DNA of 64,000 bases from Acuticoccus sp965213555 (GTDB lineage Bacteria; Pseudomonadota; Alphaproteobacteria; Rhizobiales; Amorphaceae), in contig NZ_OZ243890.1 of assembly GCF_965213555.1 (NCBI RefSeq), forward strand, positions 2,356,001 to 2,420,000. The letters run 5' to 3'. The stretch's first letter is position 1; each line of letters opens with the position of its first letter. The notes below the pieces were generated by a model. It did no database searches, was not told where the DNA came from, and saw nothing but the letters and a program-made list of their open reading frames with translations. The translations under genes were made by a program, and so were the position numbers. Positions 54,586 to 62,261 of the stretch are shown piece by piece.

Positions 54586-55287
54586 ATGAAACGGGTTTGC
54601 GATCACCTTCACGGCGGGCCACCCCTCCTCGATGCCGATGTCGAGGGGGTCGCGCCTGACCTCAGCGGCTGGGGCTTCGATCATGCGATCTTCCGGGCGG
54701 CGCTGACGCACTACCGCCCGCGCCTCGTCATCGAGGTGGGCACTTGGAAGGGCGGCTCGGCGATCCACATGGCGCAGCTCATGCGCGAGCTCGGCATCGA
54801 CGGCGAGGTCGTCTGCGTCGATACATGGCTTGGTGCCCCCATCGCCTGGACCCGCGAGCCTCAGCTCAAGGACTCGCTTCGGCTCGCAGGGGGCTACCCG
54901 CAGCTCTATGCCACCTTCGCGCGCAACGTGCGCGACGCGGGTGTCGAGGACCTCATCACGCCGCTGCCCGCCTCCTCCGACGGGGGCTATGCGGTGCTGA
55001 AGCACTTCGGCGTCGTCGCCGACGTCATCTACATCGACGGGGACCACGAGTATGCGGCGGTGCGGCGCGACCTCGACAACTACTTCTCGCTGCTGTCACC
55101 CCAGGGCACGCTGATCGCGGACGACTTCGGCTGCTGGCCGGGCGTGACCCAGGCGGCGAAGGAGTTCGCCGAGGCGCACGACCTTTACGCCGTCAAGCAG
55201 CGTGAGAAGATCGCGCTGTCGCGCATCGACATCGCCGCGGCGCTTGGGCTGGAGTCGGACGGCCACTACGAGCGGCGCGCCGCCTGA
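54586..55287 (+). CDS. Class I SAM-dependent methyltransferase-like protein
   Basis: The 233-residue protein shows the Methyltransf_24-type fold: LVIEVGTWKGGSAIHMAQLM (SAM-binding motif I), VVCVDTWLGAPIAWTRE, then VIYIDGDHEYAAVRRDLDNY and LSPQGTLIADDFGCWPGVTQ. The substrate is unknown; relatives lie in glycan or secondary-metabolite clusters. ATG at 54586 is preceded by GGAGGGG. The frame is open upstream but not family-like. Confidence 0.83.
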   Translation: MKRVCDHLHGGPPLLDADVEGVAPDLSGWGFDHAIFRAALTHYRPRLVIEVGTWKGGSAIHMAQLMRELGIDGEVVCVDTWLGAPIAWTREPQLKDSLRLAGGYPQLYATFARNVRDAGVEDLITPLPASSDGGYAVLKHFGVVADVIYIDGDHEYAAVRRDLDNYFSLLSPQGTLIADDFGCWPGVTQAAKEFAEAHDLYAVKQREKIALSRIDIAAALGLESDGHYERRAA

Positions 55288-55290
55288 CGC

Positions 55291-56751
55291 TCATGGGTCG
55301 GCGAGGCGGCGCACGGCTGCGAGCGTCGCCTCGTCGACGTGGAGGTCGCCTTGGTGGGCTCGCCTCGCGTGCCGGCGGGCGCCAGGCAAGCGCACACCGC
55401 GCTCACGCGTGAGCCGTTCGAGGAACGCCTGAGCCTTTCGCAGCGCGTCCGGTCCGCCGAGCGCCTCCGGGGCAAGGGCTGCAACGAACACGCTGCCGAC
55501 GGGCACGCCGCTGCCGCTGGCATCCGTCGCCTCGTCGCTGAAGGGTCCGCCGCACAGGCCCGCGAGGCACTCCACGACGAGCGCCACCGCCGAGCCCTTG
55601 GCGCCGCCGAAGGGAAGCTGCGCCCCCTTAAGGATCGCCGTGGCATCGGTGGTCGGCGTCCCATCGCGGGTGAGCCCGACGCCGGCGTCCACGGAACGAC
55701 CGCGACGTGCTGCGATCATCACGTCGCCGCGCGCCATCGCGGAGGTCGCCATGTCGACGACGAGCGGCGGGTCGCCAGGCACTGCGAACGCGAAGGGGTT
55801 CGTGCCCAGCATGGGTCGGCTCCCGCCGAACGGCGCCATGTAGGCGAAGTTCGCCGTGCACGCGGCGGCCACGAGCCCTTCGCCGGCGAGCCACTCGACC
55901 TCGGGCCACAGCGCGGCAAAGTGCGCGACGTTGGTGAGCGACAGCGCCGCGATGCCCTTGTCGTGGGCCCGTCGGGCAAGCTCGGGCAGCGCCGTCTCGT
56001 AGGCGAGCGGCGCGGCGCAGCGCTGGCCGTCCATCCGCAGCACCGCGCCATCCCCTGCGGTGATGCGGGGCACCGCGCGACCATCGATGACGCCGCTCGT
56101 CAGCGCCCTCGCGTAGCCCGCCACGCGGAACAGGCCATGGGATTCCGAGCCGTCCCGCTCCGCCGCCGCGACGTTCCGGGCGATGGCCGCAGCGTGCGCA
56201 TCGTCGGCCCCATGCCGCACCAGCGCGGCGTGGGCGAGCCGGACGACCTCGTCGTACGCGACAGGCGTGCGGGCGACGTCGGGTTCCGCATCGAGCGCTG
56301 CCAGCCGCAGGGCGGCGATGCGGTGCACCTCTTCGAGCGCCGTCGCGAACTCCTCGTCCGGCGCGCCATCGGCCCGGCGACGGAACCCATCGAGGATCGC
56401 CCCCCGATCGAGCCCCGTCACGGCGATGATGAACGGGAAGCCGAAGCGTTCGACGTAGCGCGCGTTCAGCGTCGCGAGCTCCTCGAGCTCCGCCGCGCTG
56501 CAGCGGTCGAGCCCGGCGCTGGACTGCTCGCCGGCCGACGCCTCGCTGAGGCTGCCGAGCCTGGCGCCGAGGTCGGGATGGGCCCGCAGGAGCGCGAGCT
56601 GCGCGTCCCTCCCCGCTCGCTCGACGACCCTGCGCAGCACGGCCCCGAGGTCGCCGCCCTCGGCCGCGCCGCCGTCGTACGCCCGCTCGGCGACCCAGGG
56701 ACTGTCCTCGTAGAGCGCGCCGTAGCGCACGACGAACGCCTCGCGGTCCAT
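55291..56751 (-). CDS. Fusion of OHCU decarboxylase (UraD) and Ldh-type dehydrogenase
   Basis: The protein has 486 residues. About residues 1-165 match UraD, which converts OHCU to (S)-allantoin: MDREAFVVRYGALYEDSPWV, RAHPDLGARLGSLSEASAGE and NARYVERFGFPFIIAVTGLD. From about residue 170 the sequence is a malate/L-lactate/ureidoglycolate dehydrogenase-type NAD(P) oxidoreductase: RNVAAAERDGSESHGLFRVA, LSLTNVAHFAALWPEVEWLA, GTNPFAFAVPGDPPLVVDMA, LPFGGAKGSAVALVVE. A fused UraD-Ldh joins two steps of urate/ureide breakdown in one chain. ATG 56751 is preferred; 56808 is also open. It lies in a locus where the other purine genes are broken. Confidence 0.85.
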   Translation of the reverse strand: MDREAFVVRYGALYEDSPWVAERAYDGGAAEGGDLGAVLRRVVERAGRDAQLALLRAHPDLGARLGSLSEASAGEQSSAGLDRCSAAELEELATLNARYVERFGFPFIIAVTGLDRGAILDGFRRRADGAPDEEFATALEEVHRIAALRLAALDAEPDVARTPVAYDEVVRLAHAALVRHGADDAHAAAIARNVAAAERDGSESHGLFRVAGYARALTSGVIDGRAVPRITAGDGAVLRMDGQRCAAPLAYETALPELARRAHDKGIAALSLTNVAHFAALWPEVEWLAGEGLVAAACTANFAYMAPFGGSRPMLGTNPFAFAVPGDPPLVVDMATSAMARGDVMIAARRGRSVDAGVGLTRDGTPTTDATAILKGAQLPFGGAKGSAVALVVECLAGLCGGPFSDEATDASGSGVPVGSVFVAALAPEALGGPDALRKAQAFLERLTRERGVRLPGARRHARRAHQGDLHVDEATLAAVRRLADP

Positions 56752-56855
56752 GGCCCGGCTCACCGGACGCTTCGCGGGAGCCTCGGCAGCGCTCCGTTGG
56801 CCTCGCATCGGGGAGGTTGCGTGCGGGGGCGGGCGTTCGACCGTGGGAGCGGGCG

Positions 56856-57277
56856 TTGGGCACTGTCGAGGAGCTCGGCGGCCTCCTCATCCGCTGGGCG
56901 CACGTCGTCGCTGCGATCACCTGCATCGGCACCTCGTTCGACTTCAGGGCGCTCGGCGCCTCGCTGAAGCGCCGGGCGAACGGGCCTGAAGGGGTGCGGG
57001 GGGAGAGCTGGAGCGTGCACGGCGGTGGCTTCTACCACATCCAGAAGGACACGGTCGCCCCGTCGCGATGCCCGAAGCGCCGACTCGGTACACGCGGGAG
57101 AGCTACGCGCCGCGCTGCCCAAGGGAGCCCCGCTGCCCACCCCATCCCTGTCGAGGCGGCATCGCGAGGGGATCGTCGCCCAAGGCGGTCGCCTCCCATG
57201 CGATGCCGCTCGGCAACATGACCGGCAGGACGCTCGGCGAGAGGGCCGTCCCTGCCGCGTGGGCCGAGGGGAGCGTC
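56856..57277 (+). pseudogene. puuD: Internally deleted puuD (urate hydroxylase) remnant
   Basis: Two ends of a PuuD-like urate hydroxylase are visible with the middle missing. The N-terminal part (about 56856-57078) reads LLIRWAHVVAAITCIGTSFD, LGASLKRRANGPEGVRGE and SWSVHGGGFYHIQKDTVAPS, the first membrane helix and the conserved HGGGFYHIQK. The C-terminal cytochrome-domain end (about 57110-57277) reads PKGAPLPTPSLSRRHREG, IVAQ, then after a one-base shift near 57182 AVASHAMPLGNMTGRTLGER. Roughly 300 residues between them are absent. The product cannot be functional. Confidence 0.8.
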
Positions 57278-57279
57278 GC

Positions 57280-58311
57280 TCAGAAGGAGCGGCGGCGACG
57301 CGGGACGCCCTCCGCCTCCGCTGCGACCTCCATGATGTCGAAGGTGGTGCCCGCGCCGACGTCCGTGCCGAGGCGGACCTCCACACCCGCAGCGAGCAGC
57401 CGGGCGACGTCACAGCGGCCGGAGCCGAGGACGCGGTTCGCGGTCGGGCAGTGCGCAACCGTCGCGCCGGCTTCGGCGAGGAGGCCCACCTCGCGGTCGC
57501 TCACGTGGATCGCGTGGGCGAAGATCGCGCCGGGGCCGACGAGGCCGTGGCGTTCGAAGACGCCGAGGTAGTCCGGCGCATCGGGGAACAGCCGACGCAC
57601 CCAGGCGACCTCCGCCTCGCTCTCGGCGAGGTGGGTCTGCATGATGCACGTGGGGTGTTCGCGCCACAGCGCGGCGGCGGCCTCGAGGAGCGCCGGGGTC
57701 GACGTCGGCGCGAAGCGTGGCGTGATGGCGTAGGTGAACCGCCCATCCTGCGCGCCGTGCCAGCGACGGATCAGGGCGAGGCTCTCGTCGTAGACCTCCT
57801 GCGCCGCGGTGAGGAGCGGCGAGGGGGCGTTGCGGTCCATCATGACGAGGCCGGCGGTGACGCGCAGCGTCCTGTCCTGTGCCTCGGCGAAGAGCGCGTC
57901 CACGGACGCCGGGTGGGACGTCGCGTAGACCGTCACGTCGGTGGTGCCGGCCGCCTCGCAGCGATCGAGGAACTCGCGGGCGACGGCGCGCGCATAGGCG
58001 GGGTCGGCGAAGCGCACCTCCTCGGGGAAGACGACGGCCTCGAGCCACTCGAGGAGACCGCCCACGTAGGTGCCGAGGATGCGGGTCTGGCTGTAGTGCG
58101 CGTGCGCGTCGGCGAGACCTGGCGTCAGCAGCGCATCCGTCGGCACCACGGTCGTGTCGGGATGGACGGCGATCATCGTGCGCGCGTCGCCGTGATCGAC
58201 GACCTCGCCGTCGTCGTCGATGAGGACGGCGCCGTCCTCGATGACGCGGAACGGATCCTCGCCGGTGAGCGTGCCGCTGAACGGCCGCAGTCGACCGCGC
58301 TGCAGGATCAT
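57280..58311 (-). CDS. guaD: Guanine deaminase-like amidohydrolase, C-terminally truncated
   Basis: The sequence matches guanine deaminase through most of the catalytic barrel: PGLADAHAHYSQTRILGTY, LLEWLEAVVFPEEVRFADP, MMDRNAPSPLL, PRFAPTSTP, MQTHLAESEAEVAWV, AHAIHVSDREVGLL and LGTDVGAGTTFDIMEVAAEA. All expected metal-binding His/Asp are present. It stops after 343 residues with EGVPRRRRSF, while guanine deaminases usually run about 430, so the C-terminal 80-90 residues are lost at the puuD-remnant junction. It may be inactive. ATG at 58311 (MILQRGRLRPFSG) is the family start. Confidence 0.8.
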   Translation of the reverse strand: MILQRGRLRPFSGTLTGEDPFRVIEDGAVLIDDDGEVVDHGDARTMIAVHPDTTVVPTDALLTPGLADAHAHYSQTRILGTYVGGLLEWLEAVVFPEEVRFADPAYARAVAREFLDRCEAAGTTDVTVYATSHPASVDALFAEAQDRTLRVTAGLVMMDRNAPSPLLTAAQEVYDESLALIRRWHGAQDGRFTYAITPRFAPTSTPALLEAAAALWREHPTCIMQTHLAESEAEVAWVRRLFPDAPDYLGVFERHGLVGPGAIFAHAIHVSDREVGLLAEAGATVAHCPTANRVLGSGRCDVARLLAAGVEVRLGTDVGAGTTFDIMEVAAEAEGVPRRRRSF

Positions 58312-58392
58312 CGGATGCCGCCGCTCACCGCGCGGCACCTGCGGGGCGGACGCGGTCGACCGCGAGGAGCGGAGCGGCGACGGAGGCGGCGA

Positions 58393-58760
58393 TCACTGGG
58401 GGCTCCTTTCCCAGATGGACACGTCGATGGGACAGGTGAGCCGGGCCGCGTCAAGACCGCGTCCCGCGAGGCGCCGGACGAAGGTCGCCCGCTTGGTTGC
58501 CGATCCGATCAGGCCAAGCAAGCGGAGGGGCGGCGCAAGGGCCGCGGCGACGATCTCGAACTCGACGGCGTGGCTGTGCGTCACGACGACCGGGAACGCC
58601 TCGTCCGGCGCAGCCGTCACCTCGGCCTCCAGCAAGGCGAGGCGGCGGCACCACGCCGGGCCGTTCGTGGGACGCAGCCGAGCGTCCCCTGCGTCGAGCC
58701 AGGTCAGCGCGAAGGGCAGCGGGGCGAGGGCGGCGATCGGCGATGAACGTCCGACATCAG
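58393..58760 (-). pseudogene. xdhC: C-terminal remnant of xdhC (xanthine dehydrogenase accessory factor)
   Basis: The frame reads DVGRSSPIAALAPLPFALTW, LDAGDARLRPTNGPAW and EAEVTAAPDEAFPVVVTHSH, then AVEFEIVAAALAPPLRLLGL, IGSATKRATFVRRLAGRG and LTCPIDVSIWERSPQ. This matches the last half of XdhC (VGRAL...P..V.W.D.R, V.THSH..D, GLIGS..KRA.F). No start codon exists in the frame back to a stop at about 58863, so the N-terminal half is missing. No xdhA/xdhB genes are present in the window; the next gene is a TRAP subunit. Confidence 0.75.
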
Positions 58761-58863
58761 GGCGACCGCCGCCCGCTCGTGCGCCAAGACCCTCGCCGGG
58801 GTAGGGAGCGTCGCCTCGAACGCGGCGGGCGCGGAGGCACAGCGGATCGTCCGCTCCAAAGGC

Positions 58864-60144
58864 TCAGCGGTAGATCAGCGTCGGCAGGAAGAGCGTCAGC
58901 GCCGGCACGAAGGTGACGAGGAGGAGGACGACGAAGAGCGGGATGAGGAAGGGCGCCGTGGCGGTCACGCAGCGCTCGAACGGCACGTCCGCGACGCGCG
59001 ACAGGACGTAGAGCACCATGCCGATGGGGGGCGTCAGGAGCCCGATCATGAGGTTCAGCACCATGATGACGCCGAAGTGCACCGGATCGACGCCCACCGA
59101 GGCGGCGATGGGAAGGAGGACCGGAACGAGGATGGTGATCGCCGCGACCGTCTCGAGGAAACAGCCGACGATGAGGAGGATCAGGTTGACGAGGAGGAGG
59201 ACAACGACGGGGTTCGTCGACGCCGACAGGACGAGCGCGGCGAACTGCTCCGGCACGCGGTTGGAGGTCAGCACCCAGGCGAAGATCGACGCTGCGGCGA
59301 CGATGAAGAGGACGACCGCCGTCGTCTCGATGGTGTCGAAGGAGACACGCAGGAAGCGCCGCCAGGTGAGCGTGCGGTAGACGACGAGGCCGAGGATCAA
59401 CGCCCACACGCAGGCCGCGATGGCCGCCTCGGTGGGGGTGAAGGCGCCGGTGAGGATGCCACCGACGATGATGACGGGCGTGAGGAGCGACAGGAACGCC
59501 CGGACGAACGCGGCGCCGAGGCGGCCGAGCGCGAAGCGCTGGTCGCGCGGATAGCCACGCACCCGCGCGTAGTACGTCACCATGACCATGAGGGCGAGCG
59601 CCATCACAAGGCCTGGGATGAAGCCCGCCGCGAAGAGCTGCCCGATGGAGGCGCCAGCGACCACGCCGTAGATCACCATGGGCAGCGACGGGGGGATGAT
59701 CGGCCCGATGGTGGAGGAGGCCGCCGTGATGCCGACCGCGAAGCCCGGATCGTACTTGGCGTCGCGCATCGCCTTGATCTCGATGGCGCCGAGGCCGCCG
59801 GCGTCGGCCACCGCGGCGCCCGACATTCCAGCGAAGATCACCGACGCGCCGATGTTGACGTGCCCGAGCCCGCCGCGCATCCAGCCGACCAGCGCCTTGG
59901 CGAACTCGAAGATCCGTTCGGTGATGCCGGCGGTGTTCATGAGGTTTCCGGCGAGGATGAAGAACGGGACGGCGAGGAGGGGGAAGGAATCGACGCCGTT
60001 GATCATGCGGTGGGCGACGACCATCTCGGGCACCTGCCCGGTGACGAGGATGAAGACCGCGGAGGACCCGGCAAGCGCGATCGCCACGGGGAAGCCGAGC
60101 AATATCCCGCCGAAGAGGAGGCCGAAGAGGAGGGCTAGCGCCAT
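58864..60144 (-). CDS. dctM: TRAP transporter large permease DctM
   Basis: This 426-residue, about twelve-helix subunit of a tripartite ATP-independent periplasmic transporter carries the sodium- and substrate-translocating elevator domain. Typical segments are PLLAVPFFILAGNLMNTAGI, GGLGHVNIGASVIFAGMSGA, SSTIGPIIPPSLPMVIYGVV and LTPPIGMVLYVLSRVADVPF. ATG 60144 is directly after the stop of the small gene upstream. It works with DctQ and DctP in the same operon. Confidence 0.95.
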   Translation of the reverse strand: MALALLFGLLFGGILLGFPVAIALAGSSAVFILVTGQVPEMVVAHRMINGVDSFPLLAVPFFILAGNLMNTAGITERIFEFAKALVGWMRGGLGHVNIGASVIFAGMSGAAVADAGGLGAIEIKAMRDAKYDPGFAVGITAASSTIGPIIPPSLPMVIYGVVAGASIGQLFAAGFIPGLVMALALMVMVTYYARVRGYPRDQRFALGRLGAAFVRAFLSLLTPVIIVGGILTGAFTPTEAAIAACVWALILGLVVYRTLTWRRFLRVSFDTIETTAVVLFIVAAASIFAWVLTSNRVPEQFAALVLSASTNPVVVLLLVNLILLIVGCFLETVAAITILVPVLLPIAASVGVDPVHFGVIMVLNLMIGLLTPPIGMVLYVLSRVADVPFERCVTATAPFLIPLFVVLLLVTFVPALTLFLPTLIYR

Positions 60145-60315
60145 CTAGTTCGCCACCAAGCCGTCGATCAAAGCGATGGACGTGTCGAAGCCAGCATTCA
60201 ACAGGGCTGGATTGTCTGAGGTCGAAAGCTGCGCAAACCAACGTTGTACGTCACGGCACCCCCGCAGCACGGTGTCCGCGACGTTCGGGTCGGCCAACCG
60301 ATCTTGGGCCATCAT
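60145..60315 (-). CDS. Small soluble protein gene filling the dctQ-dctM gap
   Basis: A 56-residue frame reads MMAQDRLADPNVADTVLRGC, RDVQRWFAQLSTSDNPALLN and AGFDTSIALIDGLVAN. Its ATG overlaps the dctQ stop (ATGA), and its TAG is immediately followed by the dctM ATG, so it exactly fills the gap and would be translationally coupled on both sides. Codon use is slightly less GC-rich than in its neighbours. No membrane helix or known motif is seen. It may be a novel small TRAP-associated protein or a chance frame. Confidence 0.6.
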   Translation of the reverse strand: MMAQDRLADPNVADTVLRGCRDVQRWFAQLSTSDNPALLNAGFDTSIALIDGLVAN

Positions 60316-60857
60316 TCCAGCAACGGGGTGGCGGCGTGGCGCTCGGGGTCGATCAGGCGGCTGGTGCCGGTGGCGAGGTGGCGCACCGCGACGATCACCG
60401 CGTAGAGCGTCATGATGGCAAAGCAGGCGGCGACGCCCCAGTAGACCCACGCCTTGGGGACGTCGATGGAGACCATCATCTGGAAGGTGCGCTGGGAGAG
60501 CTGGACGGTGAACCAGGTCAGCGCCGCGTAGAAGGTGATGGCGGTGACGTCGACGAGCGTCTGCAGCGCGCGGCGCAGCGGGCGCGGCAGCCAGCGGTAG
60601 ACCACCTCCACCGCGATGTGGCTGGACTTGCGCACCGCCATAATGGCGCCGATGAAGGTCACGGCGATTAGCAGGAAGCGCGCGATCTCCTCGGTCCAGC
60701 CGAGCGAGTTGTTGAGCACGTAGCGCGTGAAGAACTGCAGGAAGACGACCGCGGCGAGCAGCCAGAAGACGCCGAGCACGGGCGCGTCGTCCCACCTGAG
60801 GTCGGACAGGTCGATGGGCTCGTCCCCATCGGACGGCGGCGGCCCCACGTGGCTCAC
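60312..60857 (-). CDS. dctQ: TRAP transporter small permease DctQ
   Basis: The 181-residue small membrane subunit has four helices: VFWLLAAVVFLQFFTRYVLN, EIARFLLIAVTFIGAIMAVR, VTAITFYAALTWFTVQLSQR and AWVYWGVAACFAIMTLYAVI. Short TRAP motifs such as NNSLGWTEEIARF are visible. It pairs with DctM and DctP. An acidic N-terminal tail (GDEPIDLSDLRWDDAP) precedes the first helix. Confidence 0.92.
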   Translation of the reverse strand: MSHVGPPPSDGDEPIDLSDLRWDDAPVLGVFWLLAAVVFLQFFTRYVLNNSLGWTEEIARFLLIAVTFIGAIMAVRKSSHIAVEVVYRWLPRPLRRALQTLVDVTAITFYAALTWFTVQLSQRTFQMMVSIDVPKAWVYWGVAACFAIMTLYAVIVAVRHLATGTSRLIDPERHAATPLLE

Positions 60858-60899
60858 CGCGCACCCTCCAGGGCGGGGAGGCGCGGCCGTCCGGCGCCG

Positions 60900-61019
60900 T
60901 CAGTTCCGGTTGGCGACCACGATGTCCGGCTGGCCGCCGCCGCTGCGCGGGACGGTGCCCGTGCATCCGGCGACGCCGGCGCAGGTGATGATGACGACGG
61001 CGGCACGAACGATCCGCAT
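60900..61019 (-). CDS. Very small lipoprotein in the TRAP operon
   Basis: The predicted 39-residue protein is MRIVRAAVVIITCAGVAGC then TGTVPRSGGGQPDIVVANRN. Residues 16-19 (VAGC) form a lipobox, so the mature lipoprotein would have only 21 residues. The RBS GGAGGGG is three bases before the ATG, an excellent match. It lies between dctP and dctQ on the same strand. Tiny lipoproteins of this kind are easily missed; the function is unknown. Confidence 0.68.
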   Translation of the reverse strand: MRIVRAAVVIITCAGVAGCTGTVPRSGGGQPDIVVANRN

Positions 61020-61187
61020 GGTCCCCTCCGACGTGTGTTCGGGCGTGTGGCCCTCAACGGAAGTGGAAGGCGCTCGCATCGGGCCAACCCGGTCAACGGC
61101 GCGCCTCCGGCGACCGAGGGTCGCGCCGCAAGGCGGGCGCTCCGTCCGCGGCAGCGATCGCAGCCGTGCTCGGCCCCGCCGAAGGCA

Positions 61188-62162
61188 CTACTCGATCGCC
61201 TGCAACCGATCGTAGGTCTCCTGGTCCCAGGTGGCCATGTCGCCCATGTGCAGCTCCATCGTCGCCTTACGGAAGGGCTCGCGGTCGACCTCGTTCACCG
61301 TCACGCCCTCGCCGCGGAACCACTCGACGAGCTCGTTCTCCTTGTCGATGATCTGCTGCGTGGCGCACTCCGCGGTCTCCTGCAGCACGGTGGTGAGCGC
61401 CTCGCGGTCCTCCTCGGACATCGAACCCCAGGTCGGCCCGCCGACGATGGTGAGGAGGGCGTCGGTGATGTGGGCGGTCAGGTTGATGTGGTCCTGAACC
61501 TCGTAGAACTTCTTCGCCTGGATCGTCGGCAGTGGGTTCTCCTGGGCGTCCACGGTGCCCTGCTGGAGGGCGAGGTAGACCTCGGCGAACGCGATGGGCG
61601 TCGGGTTCGCGCCCGCCGCGCGCGGGAACATCATGTAGAGCGGCGCGTTCGGCACGCGGATCTTCAGGCCGGCCATGTCCGCCGGCGTCATGATCGGCTT
61701 GTTCGAGGTGACGTGCCGGTTGCCGTAATACGTCGTCGCCACGATGTGGTTGCCGGTCGCGTCGGTGTAGCCTTGCGACAGCTCCTCGAAGAGGTCGGAG
61801 TTGCGGAACGCGTCCCAGTGCTCGTAGTCGCGGAACATGAAGGGCGCGCCGCCGATGGCAATGGGCCCGTAGGCGCGACCGGCGAAGAGCTGACCCGTGT
61901 AGATGATGTCCACCGTGCCGAGGCCGAGGCCCTCGTTGATGTCGACCTCCTTGCCCAGCGAGGAGGCGGGGAACACCTCGATCCCGTAGCGCTGGTCGGT
62001 CGCCTCGAGGAGCCGGTCGCTCGCCTCCACGGCGCAGGTGTGGTAGGGCTCGCTCGCCTCGTAGACATGCGCGAACTTCAGCATCTGCTGGGCGCTCGCC
62101 GCCACGGGCGTCAGCGTGAGCGCCGCCGCAGCCGTCGCGGCCGCCATGGTGCGGATCAACAT
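61188..62162 (-). CDS. dctP: TRAP transporter solute-binding protein DctP
   Basis: The 324-residue periplasmic receptor has a signal peptide (AAATAAAALTLTPVAASAQQ) and the DctP fold: LKFAHVYEASEPYHTCAVEA, IEVFPASSLGKEVDINEGLG, GLKIRVPNAPLYMMFPRAAG with the carboxylate-clamping Arg, and GANPTPIAFAEVYLALQQGT. It delivers an organic acid or related anion to DctQM. The ligand is not predictable. It is first in the operon. Confidence 0.94.
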   Translation of the reverse strand: MLIRTMAAATAAAALTLTPVAASAQQMLKFAHVYEASEPYHTCAVEASDRLLEATDQRYGIEVFPASSLGKEVDINEGLGLGTVDIIYTGQLFAGRAYGPIAIGGAPFMFRDYEHWDAFRNSDLFEELSQGYTDATGNHIVATTYYGNRHVTSNKPIMTPADMAGLKIRVPNAPLYMMFPRAAGANPTPIAFAEVYLALQQGTVDAQENPLPTIQAKKFYEVQDHINLTAHITDALLTIVGGPTWGSMSEEDREALTTVLQETAECATQQIIDKENELVEWFRGEGVTVNEVDREPFRKATMELHMGDMATWDQETYDRLQAIE

Positions 62163-62261
62163 CGTGTCCTCCCTGATCAGGTGACGGCTGGCGCCGCTCT
62201 TCTGGCTCGACCTTAGGCCGACCAGCTGGCGGACCGCAAGGCGAGGCGAGGTGAGCCGCGG

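Noticed and set aside
55339..56967. Long plus-strand frame over the uraD fusion
   Set aside because: Shadow of the minus-strand fusion gene; Arg-rich with no motifs, while the minus strand carries clear UraD and Ldh motifs.
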